Shown here in pieces: positions 8,959 through 28,080 of a stretch of DNA of 64,000 bases; within the stretch, counting starts at the first letter, position 1, and every line of letters starts with the position of its first letter. Both the position numbers and the translations under genes were made by a program. The notes under the pieces are model-generated. The model worked only from the letters and a program-made list of their open reading frames with translations, searched no databases and was not told the DNA's origin. The stretch spans positions 1 to 64,000 of the forward strand of contig NZ_LSRP01000079.1 in the NCBI RefSeq assembly GCF_001885585.1, given 5' to 3'. This stretch comes from Pararhizobium antarcticum (GTDB lineage Bacteria; Pseudomonadota; Alphaproteobacteria; Rhizobiales; Rhizobiaceae).

Positions 8959-9390
8959 ATGGCTAAGAAAGTTGCAGGCCACCTCAAGCTCCAGGTCAAG
9001 GCAGGATCGGCAAACCCGTCCCCGCCAATCGGCCCGGCGCTTGGTCAGCGTGGCGTAAACATCATGGAATTCTGCAAGGCGTTCAATGCCGCCACGCAGG
9101 AAATGGAAAAGGGCATGCCGATCCCGGTCGTCATCACCTATTACCAGGACAAGTCCTTCACCTTCATCATGAAGCAGCCGCCAGTCAGCTACTTCCTGAA
9201 GAAGGAAGCGAAGTTGACGGCTGGTTCCAAGACGCCTGGCAAGGGCCCGAAGGTCGGTACGCTGACCCAGGAGCAGATCCGCAAGATCGCTGAAGCCAAG
9301 ATGAAGGATCTCAACGCGGCAAACGTTGAAGGCGCAATGGCGATGGTTGAGGGCTCTGCCCGCTCCATGGGCCTGGAAGTGGTGGGCTGA
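8959..9390 (+). CDS. rplK: 50S ribosomal protein L11
   Basis: The 143-residue protein of the GTPase-associated centre that binds 23S rRNA and moves with elongation factors. The N-terminal proline-rich segment [25 protein letters not shown] (from about residue 20) and the C-terminal RNA-binding domain with GTARSMG-like ending (SARSMGLEV) are intact. It starts the L11 operon with rplA only four bases downstream. In enteric bacteria L1 represses this operon by binding the leader. The leader here is structured, but I cannot show an L1 site. Confidence 0.98.
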   Translation: MAKKVAGHLKLQVKAGSANPSPPIGPALGQRGVNIMEFCKAFNAATQEMEKGMPIPVVITYYQDKSFTFIMKQPPVSYFLKKEAKLTAGSKTPGKGPKVGTLTQEQIRKIAEAKMKDLNAANVEGAMAMVEGSARSMGLEVVG

Positions 9391-9394
9391 GACC

Positions 9395-10093
9395 ATGGCA
9401 AAGATTGCAAAGCGCGTACAGAAGACCCGTGAGGGCATCGATCCGACGAAGCTCGTCGCCCTGACAGAAGCGATTTCGCTGGTCAAGGAACGGGCAATCG
9501 CCAAGTTCGACGAAACCATCGAAGTCTCGATGAACCTTGGCGTTGATCCGCGCCACGCCGACCAGATGGTCCGTGGTGTTGTCAATCTGCCGAACGGCAC
9601 TGGCCGTACGGTTCGCGTCGCTGTTTTCGCCCGTGGTGCCAAGGCTGATGAAGCCCGCGCTGCAGGCGCCGACATCGTTGGTGCAGAAGATCTGGTCGAA
9701 ATCGTCCAGGGCGGCAAGATCGATTTCGATCGTTGCATCGCGACCCCGGACATGATGCCGCTCGTCGGCCGTCTCGGCAAGGTCCTCGGCCCGCGTGGCA
9801 TGATGCCGAACCCGAAGGTCGGAACGGTCACCATGGACGTTGCCGGAGCCGTCAAGGCATCCAAGGGCGGCGCCGTCGAGTTCCGCGTCGAGAAGGCTGG
9901 CATCGTCCATGCCGGCATCGGCAAGGCTTCGTTCGATGCTGTTGCTCTTGAAGAAAACATCCGCGCTTTCGCAGATGCGGTCATCAAGGCAAAGCCGGCT
10001 GGTGCCAAGGGCAACTACGTCAAGCGCGTAGCGATTTCCTCGACCATGGGCCCGGGCGTCAAGATCGACCCTTCGAGCGTCACGGCCGCTTAA
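9395..10093 (+). CDS. rplA: 50S ribosomal protein L1
   Basis: The 232-residue L1-stalk protein, which helps release deacylated tRNA and is the usual repressor of the L11 operon. The start at 9395 gives the family N terminus [14 protein letters not shown]. The frame extending upstream to 9326 overlaps rplK and is not real. Landmarks are [14 protein letters not shown] (residues about 68-81), [27 protein letters not shown] (about 119-145) and [20 protein letters not shown] near the end. It is followed by a 365-base structured gap before rplJ. Confidence 0.98.
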   Translation: MAKIAKRVQKTREGIDPTKLVALTEAISLVKERAIAKFDETIEVSMNLGVDPRHADQMVRGVVNLPNGTGRTVRVAVFARGAKADEARAAGADIVGAEDLVEIVQGGKIDFDRCIATPDMMPLVGRLGKVLGPRGMMPNPKVGTVTMDVAGAVKASKGGAVEFRVEKAGIVHAGIGKASFDAVALEENIRAFADAVIKAKPAGAKGNYVKRVAISSTMGPGVKIDPSSVTAA

Positions 10094-10458
10094 TATTTCA
10101 TCCGGGCTTTGCGCCCGGTGACGGACATGGCCGCAAGCGACCGTGTCCAGACAAAGATTTCCGGTCCTTCGGGGCCGGAAATTTCCGGCGTCAAACCCGG
10201 AACTCCTGTCCGAGACTGCAGGTGGTTTTCCCTTAATCACTTCGCCTGCATGAGACGGTTAAGACCCAGATTTCGCAAACACGCTGAGGCGTGGGAGTTT
10301 GGTTCGAACCTCGGCTTGCCTTGTGCCTGGTCCGGTCAACGGAACTGCGCAGGGGACAGGATCCTCGAGCGTCGCTTGGGATCATTCTTTGGTCCTCGAG
10401 CGGCAAAGGCAAACCGACAGGTCCGCGATTTTGCGGTCCTGTCAACTGGAGATAGGCA
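10094..10458 (+). promoter_or_regulatory. Structured rplJ leader (probable L10 regulatory region)
   Basis: This 365-base gap has no credible gene. It holds a series of hairpins: CCGGGC/GCCCGG near 10102-10117, an 8-bp stem at 10123-10148, an 11-bp stem capped by TTCG at 10157-10182, two copies of TCCTCGAGCG at 10362 and 10393, and an 11-bp stem with one mismatch at 10416-10443, just before the rplJ ribosome binding site. L10 is known to autoregulate through its leader in several bacteria, so this is the likely role, but I cannot match a known consensus. Confidence 0.5.
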
Positions 10459-10980
10459 GTGGAAAGAGCGGAAAAACGCGAATTCGTCACGGAACTGAAC
10501 GAGGTCTTCAAGGCTTCGGGTTCGGTTGTCGTGGCCCACTATGCCGGTGTCACAGTCGCTCAGATGAACGATTTCCGTTCGAAGATGCGCGCTGCTGGCG
10601 GCACCGTCAAAGTCGCGAAGAACCGTCTGGCCAAGATCGCCCTTCAGGGTACGGAGTCGGAAGGGATCGTTGATCTCTTCAAGGGACAGACGCTGATTGC
10701 ATACAGCTCTGACCCCATCACGGCTCCGAAGGTTACCATGGAATTCGCCAAGACCAACGACAAGGTCGTTATTCTCGGTGGCGCCATGGGAGCAACCGCG
10801 CTCAATGCGGAAGCAGTCAAGTCGCTTGCGACCCTGCCTTCGCTGGACGAGCTGCGTGCAAAGCTGCTGGGCATGATTCAGACCCCGGCACAGCGCATCG
10901 CATCGGTTGTTGCAGCACCGGCAAGCCAGCTTGCCCGCGTGTTCGCAGCCTACGCCAAGAAGGACGAAGAAGCCGCATAA
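10459..10980 (+). CDS. rplJ: 50S ribosomal protein L10
   Basis: The 173-residue stalk base that anchors L7/L12 dimers to the GTPase centre. The start is GTG at 10459 ([16 protein letters not shown] follows), with GGAG about eight bases upstream. Landmarks are [21 protein letters not shown], then [11 protein letters not shown], and the C-terminal helix that binds L12. rplL follows after 60 bases. The hairpin at 10416-10443 ends just before the ribosome binding site and could control translation of rplJ and, through coupling, rplL. Confidence 0.97.
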   Translation: MERAEKREFVTELNEVFKASGSVVVAHYAGVTVAQMNDFRSKMRAAGGTVKVAKNRLAKIALQGTESEGIVDLFKGQTLIAYSSDPITAPKVTMEFAKTNDKVVILGGAMGATALNAEAVKSLATLPSLDELRAKLLGMIQTPAQRIASVVAAPASQLARVFAAYAKKDEEAA

Positions 10981-11040
10981 GGCGGTTTTTCGCTGTAAAT
11001 TTTCAACCAAGTTCGAACCAAGTATCAAAGGAACTATCAC

Positions 11041-11415
11041 ATGGCTGATCTCTCAAAGATCGTTGAAGACCTGTCCGCTCTGACCGTCCTGGAAGCTGCT
11101 GAGCTTTCCAAGATGCTCGAAGAAAAGTGGGGCGTTTCGGCTGCTGCTCCTGTAGCTGCTGCTGCTGGCGGCGCTGCTGTTGCTGCTGTCGTTGAAGAAG
11201 AAAAGACCGAGTTCGACGTCATGCTCATGGAAGCTGGCGCCAACAAGATCAACGTCATCAAGGAAGTCCGCGCAATCACGGGCCTCGGCCTGAAGGAAGC
11301 CAAGGACCTCGTTGAAGCCGCTCCGAAGGCTGTCAAGGAAGGCGTTTCCAAGGCTGAAGCTGCCGACCTCAAGAAGAAGCTCGAAGATGCCGGCGCCAAG
11401 GTTGACGTCAAGTAA
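11041..11415 (+). CDS. rplL: 50S ribosomal protein L7/L12
   Basis: The 124-residue stalk protein that recruits translational GTPases. The N-terminal dimerisation domain is [28 protein letters not shown], followed by an alanine-rich hinge ([20 protein letters not shown]), and the C-terminal domain contains [27 protein letters not shown]. The hinge is typical in length. A GC hairpin with a T-rich tail follows and probably reduces transcription into rpoB. Confidence 0.98.
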   Translation: MADLSKIVEDLSALTVLEAAELSKMLEEKWGVSAAAPVAAAAGGAAVAAVVEEEKTEFDVMLMEAGANKINVIKEVRAITGLGLKEAKDLVEAAPKAVKEGVSKAEAADLKKKLEDAGAKVDVK

Positions 11416-11433
11416 TCTTGCTTTCTGCAAGGG

Positions 11434-11461
11434 GAGGTGGCCCGAAAGGGCCGCCTCTCTT
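11434..11461 (+). terminator. Attenuator between rplL and rpoB
   Basis: A 10-bp stem (GAGGTGGCCC/GGGCCGCCTC, one G-U pair) with a GAAA loop is followed by TCTTT. Partial termination at the same place is known in E. coli, where it lowers rpoBC relative to rplJL. Confidence 0.65.
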
Positions 11462-11479
11462 TGACCGCTTTCTGAACCT

Positions 11480-11515
11480 ATTACCCAAAGGCCCGTAAAA
11501 AGGCTTTTGGGTAAT
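11480..11515 (+). promoter_or_regulatory. 14-bp hairpin in the rpoB leader
   Basis: Arms ATTACCCAAAGGCC and GGCTTTTGGGTAAT pair over 14 positions with one G-U pair around an 8-base loop. There is no T-run, so it is not a simple terminator. It could be an RNase III-type processing site or a control element for rpoB. The function is inferred only from position. Confidence 0.55.
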
Positions 11516-11677
11516 GAGTTCTTCAAGAGGATAGTCCCGTTCCAGGAAGACGACAGCAATCCGCGCTGTGTGTTTTTGGACGTTGGACGAGATTGAACCA
11601 CTCATTGATTGACGGGATCGACTGGCCATCGGTTCCCGTCCGTTGCAGGCCCGGATGCAAAATTTGAAGGAGCGACG

Positions 11678-15823
<4,146 letters not shown>

Positions 15824-15832
15824 AAACATCAA

Positions 15833-15867
15833 GGTGCGTGCCGCTCGTGAAGTGGCGCGCACCCTTT
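15833..15867 (+). promoter_or_regulatory. Hairpin between rpoB and rpoC
   Basis: GGTGCGTGCC at 15833-15842 pairs with GGCGCGCACC at 15854-15863, extended by three inner pairs, and is followed by CTTTCC. It may be an attenuator or a processing site. The T-tail is weak. Confidence 0.45.
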
Positions 15868-16012
15868 CCACCCGGTTCCGCGTAAATGGGACAGGGCAGG
15901 GAATGCGGCCGCATTTTATGCGGTCATATCCGTTTCAAGCAGGGGCCGGCGCCCGGGATTTGCCGGCATCCCTGCCAAAGCTGAGGGCGACACGCCCACG
16001 AAGGAGACAGGC

Positions 16013-20221
<4,209 letters not shown>

Positions 20222-20269
20222 GGCTTGAAAAGGCGAGGGCGGTCCTGCCGCCCTCCATACAACAATTGA

Positions 20270-20304
20270 AAAAGCCGCCCGGAGCGATCCGGGCGGCTTT
20301 TACG
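20270..20304 (+). terminator. Strong terminator after rpoC
   Basis: A perfect 13-bp stem (AAAAGCCGCCCGG and its inverse) with loop AGCGAT and a T-run. The A-run on the other side means it can also stop transcription from the opposite-strand gene at 20375. Confidence 0.9.
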
Positions 20305-20374
20305 TTGATAGGCTCTGGGAAAAATCAGGGCTGTCCGAGGGCTGTGATGGGTCGTCGGACAAGGGATCCGGGAA

Positions 20375-20671
20375 TTATCCGAAACGGATGATCGCCACTT
20401 CGCCGGTGAGTGCACCCTTGTAGGCGGAGGCATGCGGTTCTTCATCCGGAACGTCCTCCATCGTGCCGATCTGGTCGAGATCAGCCTCCAGGAAGCCTTC
20501 CTCGGCAAGCGCGTTCAGGGCCTCACGGACGGCCGTGTCGTCGTCCGGTGCGCGCAGCATCACATGGATGTCCACGCCTTCCTTGTCGCCGTCCTGCTCA
20601 TAGGCCTTGCCGATGATGATGAACACCATCGGGCCGTCAAAGGAGTTGTCATTGTCCGGGGTCGCAGGCAT
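20375..20671 (-). CDS. Conserved hypothetical protein, 98 residues
   Basis: An acidic 98-residue protein that I do not recognise functionally (DGPMVFIIIGKAYEQDG, later DEEPHASAYKGALTGEVAIIRFG). It has no signal peptide or membrane segment. It is a credible gene because an AGGA-type ribosome binding site precedes the ATG at 20671, the codon use fits, and the gene fills the space between the bidirectional terminator and the rpsL promoter region. It is the only gene on the minus strand within the 36-kb translation block. Confidence 0.7.
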   Translation of the reverse strand: MPATPDNDNSFDGPMVFIIIGKAYEQDGDKEGVDIHVMLRAPDDDTAVREALNALAEEGFLEADLDQIGTMEDVPDEEPHASAYKGALTGEVAIIRFG

Positions 20672-21252
20672 GGGCTCTGTCCTCTTTCGAAATTTTCAGG
20701 CTTTGACGTTATCGCGAAACATGCAGCGGTGCCCAGAAAAAATGCGCTGCAACAGAATCGTTTTGCGCGAACACACCGATTCTTCCAGTTTGCCGTGTTT
20801 CTTTGCGATCGAACGCAAATTGATTTATGATTCTTTAACGCCACGGCAAGGGCGTTCCATTCCTGTCGCCGTCGCGCCCGAATTGGAACGCATACCCCTC
20901 GGAAAGCCTTGTTTTGCAGGGATGTGCGGCTCCCGACGCCAAGATTATTTATGAATCGCCCTTGACGACAGGCCCTTAAATCAGTACACCCCGCCGCATC
21001 GGAGCCCATGTGAGGCTGGCTGGTTCGGAACGACACGTTCTGAAGTTCGCCTCAAACAAGGTTCCAAAACGCACGCTGAAGACCAAAATGCTGCACGCAC
21101 GACGCCTGACAGGGCGTCCTCTGCTTTCGCGGGCCATCTGCTGAAAGGCGGATAGGTCCTTGTTTGCGCATTTATCAGGCGTTCGAAACCGCCGGAGACG
21201 GCATCGATCCGCCCGCAAGGGTAATGAGACAGAATTTGTAAGGGATGGTTAT
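20672..21252 (+). promoter_or_regulatory. rpsL (str operon) promoter and leader region
   Basis: This 581-base gap holds no credible gene. CTTGAC at 20961-20966, 17 bases, GTACAC is a plausible promoter for rpsL-rpsG-fusA-tuf2. A second candidate is CTTTGC at 20801, 17 bases, TTTATG at 20824. TTGCCGTG at 20790-20797 and its inverse at 20842-20849 enclose a small TTTGCG/CGCAAA hairpin. The untranslated leader from the first promoter would be about 255 bases. Confidence 0.45.
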
Positions 21253-21624
21253 ATGCCTACCGTAAACCAGCTGATCCGCAAGCCGCGTCAGGCACAGGTA
21301 AAGCGCAACAAGGTTCCTGCTCTGCAGGAAAACCCGCAGAAGCGTGGCGTTTGCACGCGCGTTTACACGACGACCCCGAAGAAGCCGAACTCGGCTCTGC
21401 GTAAGGTTGCCAAGATTCGCCTGACCAACGGCTTCGAAGTCATCGGCTACATTCCAGGTGAAGGCCACAACCTTCAGGAACACTCCGTGGTGATGATCCG
21501 CGGCGGCCGCGTCAAGGACTTGCCGGGCGTTCGCTACCACATCATTCGTGGTGTTCTCGATACCCAGGGTGTCAAGAACCGCAAGCAGCGCCGCTCGAAG
21601 TACGGCGCAAAGCGTCCGAAGTAA
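21253..21624 (+). CDS. rpsL: 30S ribosomal protein S12
   Basis: The 123-residue decoding-centre protein. The start at 21253 gives [13 protein letters not shown], and the longer upstream frame is not used. The two streptomycin-associated loops are the common sensitive type: [13 protein letters not shown] and [13 protein letters not shown]. It is the first gene of the str operon, followed by rpsG after 94 bases. Confidence 0.98.
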
Positions 21625-21718
21625 GAGGGCGTCCGAAGCAATTCGGTTTCCACGATCAGGCGCTGCGCGAGGTTCTCCGCGTGTTGAGGCGCCATCTAAC
21701 AATTGAGAGACAAAACGT

Positions 21719-22189
21719 ATGTCCCGTCGTCATAGTGCAGAAAAGCGCGAGATCAATCCGGACCCGAAGTTCGGCGATCTGGTCGTCACCAAGTTCATGA
21801 ACGCCATCATGCTTCATGGTAAGAAGTCGGTTGCCGAAACCATCGTCTACGGTGCTTTCGATGCGGTCCAGGCGAAGCTGAAGCAGGAGCCGGTTACGGT
21901 CTTCCATTCGGCCCTCGACAACATCGCACCGCACGTCGAAGTGCGTTCGCGCCGCGTTGGTGGTGCAACCTACCAGGTCCCGGTCGACGTTCGTCCCGAG
22001 CGCCGTCAGGCTCTCGCCATTCGCTGGCTGATCATTGCTGCCCGCAAGCGCAACGAAACCACCATGATCGATCGCCTCTGCGGCGAACTCATGGACGCTG
22101 CGAACAATCGTGGCTCCGCCGTCAAGAAGCGTGAAGACACGCACAAGATGGCCGACGCCAACCGCGCATTCTCGCATTATCGCTGGTAA
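21719..22189 (+). CDS. rpsG: 30S ribosomal protein S7
   Basis: A 156-residue primary 16S rRNA-binding protein of the 30S head, which in E. coli also represses the str operon. Landmarks are the N terminus [19 protein letters not shown] and the helices [25 protein letters not shown]. It lies between rpsL and fusA, with a 30-base gap to fusA. Confidence 0.98.
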   Translation: MSRRHSAEKREINPDPKFGDLVVTKFMNAIMLHGKKSVAETIVYGAFDAVQAKLKQEPVTVFHSALDNIAPHVEVRSRRVGGATYQVPVDVRPERRQALAIRWLIIAARKRNETTMIDRLCGELMDAANNRGSAVKKREDTHKMADANRAFSHYRW

Positions 22190-22219
22190 CCGAAACCAAC
22201 GTCTCGAAAGGAGTCCTGT

Positions 22220-24319
22220 ATGGCTCGCGAATACAAAATCGAAGACTACCGCAATTTCGGTATCATGGCGCATATCGACGCCGGCAAGACCACGACAACC
22301 GAGCGTATCCTGTATTACACAGGCAAGTCGCACAAGATCGGTGAAGTTCACGATGGCGCCGCCACCATGGACTGGATGGAGCAGGAGCAGGAACGTGGTA
22401 TCACCATCACGTCCGCTGCCACGACGACCTACTGGAAGGGTCGCGATGGCAAGATGCGTCGCTTCAACATCATCGACACCCCCGGCCACGTCGACTTCAC
22501 CATTGAAGTCGAGCGCTCGCTGCGTGTTCTCGACGGCGCAATTGCGCTGCTCGACGCCAACGCCGGTGTAGAGCCGCAGACGGAAACCGTCTGGCGTCAG
22601 GCTGAGAAGTACAACGTCCCGCGGATGATCTTCTGCAACAAGATGGACAAGACCGGCGCGGATTTCTACCGCTCGGTTGAGATGATCAAGACCCGTCTTG
22701 GTGCCATCGCCGTCGTCATGCAGTTGCCGATCGGTGCGGAAACAGAGTTCAAGGGTGTTATCGATCTGATCGAGATGAATGCTCTCGTCTGGCGCGATGA
22801 ACAGCTCGGCGCCCAGTGGGATGTTGTCGAGATCCCTGATGACATGAAGGAAAAGGCAGCGGAATATCGCGAGAAGATGATCGAGCAGGTCGTCGATATC
22901 GATGAAGTCGCTACCGAAAACTACCTGAACGGTATTATGCCTGACAATGAGCAGATTCGTGCGCTCGTTCGCCGCGGCACCATCGACGTCAAGTTCCACC
23001 CGATGTTCTGCGGTACGGCCTTCAAGAACAAGGGCGTTCAGCCTTTGCTCGACGCCGTCGTCGAATATCTGCCGTCGCCGCTCGACATTCCGTCGATCAA
23101 GGGCATCGATGTGAAGACCGAAGCTGAAATTGCCCGTCATCCTTCGGATGAAGAGCCATTGTCGATGCTCGCCTTCAAGATCATGAACGACCCTTTCGTC
23201 GGTTCGCTCACCTTCGCCCGTATCTATTCCGGCAAGCTCACAAAGGGCACGTCGGTGATGAACACGGTCAAGGAAAAGCGCGAGCGCGTTGGTCGCATGC
23301 TGCAGATGCATTCCAATTCCCGTGAAGACATCGAAGAAGCCTTTGCCGGCGACATCGTTGCCCTCGCAGGCCTCAAGGAAACCACCACCGGCGACACGCT
23401 CTGCGATCCGCTGAACCAGGTTATCCTCGAGCGCATGGAATTCCCCGAGCCGGTCATCCAGATCGCGATCGAGCCGAAGACCAAGGGCGACCAGGAAAAG
23501 ATGGGCCTCGCGCTCAATCGCCTCGCTGCTGAAGATCCTTCGTTCCGCGTCAAGACGGATGAAGAATCCGGCCAGACGATCATTGCTGGCATGGGTGAAC
23601 TTCACCTCGACATTCTCGTCGACCGCATGCGCCGCGAATTCAAGGTTGAAGCGACCGTCGGCGCGCCGCAGGTTGCCTACCGTGAATCGATCACGAGGAA
23701 GCACGAGGAAGACTACACGCACAAGAAGCAGTCCGGTGGTACCGGCCAGTTCGCGCGCGTCAAGATCATTTTCGAACCAAACCCCGATGGCGACGACTTC
23801 AAGTTCGAGTCGAAGATTGTCGGCGGCACGATCCCGAAGGAATACATCCCCGGCGTCCAGAAGGGCATCGAGAGCGTTCTGTCTTCGGGTCCGCTGGCCG
23901 GCTTCCCGATGCTGGGCGTCAAGGCGACGCTCATCGACGGTGCCTTCCATGATGTCGACTCTTCGGTTCTGGCCTTCGAAATCGCCTCCCGCGCCTGCTT
24001 CCGTGAAGCGGCCAAGAAGGCTGGCGCTCAGTTGCTTGAGCCGATGATGAAGGTCGAAGTGGTAACGCCGGAAGATTACGTCGGTGACGTGATCGGCGAT
24101 CTGAACTCGCGTCGCGGTCAGATCCAGGGGCAGGAGTCGCGCGGCATCGCCGTTGTGATCAACGCCAACGTTCCGCTCGCGAACATGTTCAAGTACGTGG
24201 ATAACCTTCGCTCGATGAGCCAGGGCCGTGCACAGTACACCATGACCTTCGATCACTATGCGCCGGTTCCGTCGAACGTGTCGCAGGAAATCCAGGCGAA
24301 GTATTCCGGTCAGAAGTGA
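22220..24319 (+). CDS. fusA: Elongation factor G
   Basis: The 699-residue translocase GTPase. The P-loop is [15 protein letters not shown] (residues about 15-29), then DTPGHVDFT, and [10 protein letters not shown] for guanine recognition. Domains II to V follow, with the domain IV stretch [15 protein letters not shown]. The ATG follows AAGGAG. It lies between rpsG and tuf2, the usual str order. Confidence 0.99.
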   Translation: MAREYKIEDYRNFGIMAHIDAGKTTTTERILYYTGKSHKIGEVHDGAATMDWMEQEQERGITITSAATTTYWKGRDGKMRRFNIIDTPGHVDFTIEVERSLRVLDGAIALLDANAGVEPQTETVWRQAEKYNVPRMIFCNKMDKTGADFYRSVEMIKTRLGAIAVVMQLPIGAETEFKGVIDLIEMNALVWRDEQLGAQWDVVEIPDDMKEKAAEYREKMIEQVVDIDEVATENYLNGIMPDNEQIRALVRRGTIDVKFHPMFCGTAFKNKGVQPLLDAVVEYLPSPLDIPSIKGIDVKTEAEIARHPSDEEPLSMLAFKIMNDPFVGSLTFARIYSGKLTKGTSVMNTVKEKRERVGRMLQMHSNSREDIEEAFAGDIVALAGLKETTTGDTLCDPLNQVILERMEFPEPVIQIAIEPKTKGDQEKMGLALNRLAAEDPSFRVKTDEESGQTIIAGMGELHLDILVDRMRREFKVEATVGAPQVAYRESITRKHEEDYTHKKQSGGTGQFARVKIIFEPNPDGDDFKFESKIVGGTIPKEYIPGVQKGIESVLSSGPLAGFPMLGVKATLIDGAFHDVDSSVLAFEIASRACFREAAKKAGAQLLEPMMKVEVVTPEDYVGDVIGDLNSRRGQIQGQESRGIAVVINANVPLANMFKYVDNLRSMSQGRAQYTMTFDHYAPVPSNVSQEIQAKYSGQK

Positions 24320-24392
24320 TCGGACTATCTTCAGCCAGTTGACAGAAACATAGAATTACCCCCTTGCGGGGTCACAAAACGGAGAGCCGGAA

Positions 24393-25568
<1,176 letters not shown>

Positions 25569-25968
25569 TCGACGGGCGACGGTGGTGAAAGCTGCCGACG
25601 CATCCAGGACTGTGCAGATGGCGCGCAAGCGCGATCTGCACGCGGCGCCGGAATTGTAGGCTCCATCGTCGAGTAGATTTACTCGGTTGGAATCGGCGTT
25701 TAGAAGCGCCGATTCCGGATCATCAGTTGGTCGAAGCATGCTGTTTGACGGTATGCCTCTCGAATTGGCGGTAGCGCGAAAAAATCGCGCTGCCGTAGGC
25801 GTTCGGCCATTGTGTCCGGCGCCGATTCCGTATATGTGCGGGTCGATTTTGCAGATTTAAGACAGAGGTCGATTTGTCCTTTGTGCTCTTTGAAGCATCA
25901 GCGCCCGGAAACGAATGACGAACCGCCTTGCAAAAGGCTGTCGCCTAACAAGAACAAGGATAACTCGA
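25569..25968 (+). promoter_or_regulatory. tuf2-rpsJ spacer with hairpins and a candidate promoter
   Basis: The 400-base gap contains the tuf relic, a perfect 10-bp hairpin (GGAATCGGCG and inverse, 25689-25716) without a T-run, and an 11-bp hairpin with an AAAAA loop (25769-25795). A weak promoter candidate is ATTGTG at 25809, 17 bases, ATATGT. The last could start the S10 cluster. I see no gene. Confidence 0.4.
25644..25676 (+). pseudogene. Relic of a tuf 3' end
   Basis: Eleven codons reading GAGIVGSIVE plus stop match the EF-Tu C terminus [10 protein letters not shown] plus stop, with 27 of 33 bases identical and differences mostly at third positions. Sequence further upstream is not convincingly tuf-like. 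The most likely origin is a former tuf gene whose body was lost when the present copy replaced it. Confidence 0.65.
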
Positions 25969-26277
25969 ATGAATGGCCAGAACATCCGCATCCGCCTGAA
26001 GGCGTTTGATCACCGGATTCTTGATGCCTCCACGCGGGAAATCGTTTCGACGGCCAAGCGCACGGGTGCTTCGGTCCGCGGCCCGGTTCCGCTGCCGACA
26101 CGGATTGAGAAGTTCACTGTGAACCGCTCGCCCCACGTCGACAAGAAGAGCCGCGAACAGTTCGAGATGCGCACGCACAAGCGTCTGCTCGACATCGTCG
26201 ACCCGACACCGCAGACCGTTGACGCGCTGATGAAGCTCGACCTCGCTGCCGGCGTTGATGTGGAAATCAAGCTTTAA
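25969..26277 (+). CDS. rpsJ: 30S ribosomal protein S10
   Basis: The 102-residue 30S head protein, which is also the NusE partner of NusB and NusG in antitermination. The start at 25969 gives [55 protein letters not shown] is the long internal loop. It begins the S10 cluster and is followed by rplC after 140 bases. Confidence 0.98.
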
Positions 26278-26417
26278 AAACAAGGAAGGTACGTGGATTT
26301 CGGTCCAACGGCTTCCAGAAACGGGCGACCCGAGTTTCCGCAAGGAGGCGAGGGAAACCTTAAACAAGAGGTGTGGAAGGGTTCGCCCGGACACTAACTC
26401 TCAAGAGGAATGAACCG

Positions 26418-27113
26418 ATGCGTTCAGGTGTGATTGCACAGAAAGTGGGTATGACCCGCGTCTATAACGACGCTGGTGAACATATTCCGGTAACAGTGTT
26501 GCGGATGGAAAACTGCCAGGTGGTAGCCCAGCGCACAGACGACAAGAATGGCTACACGGCAGTTCAGCTCGGTGCTGGCACGGCCAAGGTCAAGAATACC
26601 CCGAAGGCCATGCGTGGCCATTTCGCTGCTGCAAGCGTCGAGCCCAAGGCAAAGCTGGTCGAATTTCGTGTGTCCACGGACAACCTGATCGACGTCGGCT
26701 CGGAAATCACCGCAAGCCACTTCATCGCCGGCCAGCTGGTCGACGTGACCGGTACCTCGGTCGGTAAGGGTTTCGCCGGTGCCATGAAGCGCCATAACTT
26801 CGGCGGTCTTCGTGCAACGCACGGCGTGTCCGTTTCGCACCGCTCGCATGGTTCGACCGGTTCGAACCAGGATCCGGGCCGCGTCTGGAAGGGCAAGCGC
26901 ATGGCTGGCCACATGGGCCAGACCCGCATCACCACACAGAACCTCGAAGTCGTGTCGACCGATGAAGATCGCGGCCTGATCCTCGTCAAGGGTGCCGTTC
27001 CCGGCTCCAAGGGTTCCTGGATTGTCGTTCGCGACGCCATCAAGTCGGGTATTCCGGAAAGCGCTCCGCGCCCGGCAGCACTCCGCACTGCAGTAACCGA
27101 GGGAGCCGAATAA
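26418..27113 (+). CDS. rplC: 50S ribosomal protein L3
   Basis: An early-assembly 23S rRNA-binding protein near the peptidyl-transferase centre. The start at 26418 gives [16 protein letters not shown]. At 231 residues it is a little longer than many homologues (about 210) because of a C-terminal tail ([22 protein letters not shown]). The conserved [33 protein letters not shown] loop carries the glutamine that PrmB methylates. The stop codon overlaps the rplD start by one base. Confidence 0.98.
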   Translation: MRSGVIAQKVGMTRVYNDAGEHIPVTVLRMENCQVVAQRTDDKNGYTAVQLGAGTAKVKNTPKAMRGHFAAASVEPKAKLVEFRVSTDNLIDVGSEITASHFIAGQLVDVTGTSVGKGFAGAMKRHNFGGLRATHGVSVSHRSHGSTGSNQDPGRVWKGKRMAGHMGQTRITTQNLEVVSTDEDRGLILVKGAVPGSKGSWIVVRDAIKSGIPESAPRPAALRTAVTEGAE

Positions 27114-27733
27114 TGGATCTCACCGTCACCACCCTTGAGGGTAAAGACGCTGGAAAGGTCTCCCTTTCTGACGCAATCTTCGGCCTCGAGCCGCGTTCGG
27201 ACATTATCGCTCGTGTTGTTCGCTGGCAGCTCGCCAAGAAGCAGCAGGGCACGCACAAGTCCAAGACCCGTGCGGAAATCGCTCGCACCGGTGCCAAGAT
27301 GTTCAAGCAGAAGGGTACGGGCCGCGCTCGTCACCACTCCGCTCGCGCTCCGCAGTTCCGCGGCGGCGGCAAGGCCCACGGCCCGGTTGTTCGCAGCCAT
27401 GCCCATGACCTGCCGAAGAAGGTTCGCGCGCTTGGCCTTCGCCATGCGCTGTCGGCCAAGCTTCGTGCCGAAGAGCTGATCATCATCGACGACCTGGTTG
27501 CGGCGGAAGCCAAGACAAAGGCGCTGACCGGTGCATTCGCCTCGATGGGCCTGACCAACGTGTTGTTCATCGGCGGCGCCGAGCTGGACAGCAATTTCAA
27601 GCTCGCAGCCCAGAACATCCCGAATGTGGACGTCCTGCCGGTTCAGGGCATCAATGTTTACGACATCCTGCGTCGCGGCAAGCTCGTGCTTTCCAAGGCA
27701 GCGGTTGAAGCCCTCGAGGAGCGGTTCAAATGA
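27113..27733 (+). CDS. rplD: 50S ribosomal protein L4
   Basis: The 206-residue exit-tunnel protein, which in E. coli represses the S10 operon. The extended tunnel loop is visible as [30 protein letters not shown] (residues about 62-92). It overlaps rplC by one base and rplW by four, so translation is coupled. No E. coli-like S10 leader could be recognised upstream of rpsJ. Confidence 0.98.
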   Translation: MDLTVTTLEGKDAGKVSLSDAIFGLEPRSDIIARVVRWQLAKKQQGTHKSKTRAEIARTGAKMFKQKGTGRARHHSARAPQFRGGGKAHGPVVRSHAHDLPKKVRALGLRHALSAKLRAEELIIIDDLVAAEAKTKALTGAFASMGLTNVLFIGGAELDSNFKLAAQNIPNVDVLPVQGINVYDILRRGKLVLSKAAVEALEERFK

Positions 27734-28023
27734 CGGATCTTCGCCACTATGATGTGATCGTATCTCCTTCGATCACCGAAAAGTCGACGCTCTTGTCCGA
27801 GCAGAACCAGATGGTCTTCAACGTCGCCAAGGGCGCCTCGAAGCCGGAAATCAAGGCTGCCATCGAAGCTCTGTTCGGCGTCAAGGTGACGGCTGTGAAC
27901 ACGCTGCTTCGCAAGGGCAAGACCAAGCGTTTCCGCGGCTTTGTCGGCAAGCAGAAGGATGTCAAGAAGGCAATCGTCACGCTCGCGGACGGTCAGTCGA
28001 TCGACATCTCCACCGGCCTCTAA
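27730..28023 (+). CDS. rplW: 50S ribosomal protein L23
   Basis: A 97-residue protein at the tunnel exit, the docking point for trigger factor and SRP. Landmarks are [16 protein letters not shown] and [30 protein letters not shown]. It starts within the last codons of rplD (ATGA overlap). Confidence 0.98.
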   Translation: MTDLRHYDVIVSPSITEKSTLLSEQNQMVFNVAKGASKPEIKAAIEALFGVKVTAVNTLLRKGKTKRFRGFVGKQKDVKKAIVTLADGQSIDISTGL

Positions 28024-28080
28024 AGGTTAGACCCAGCGCGGTTACAAACCCCGGGTACAGACCCAAAAGGGAACAAGAAA

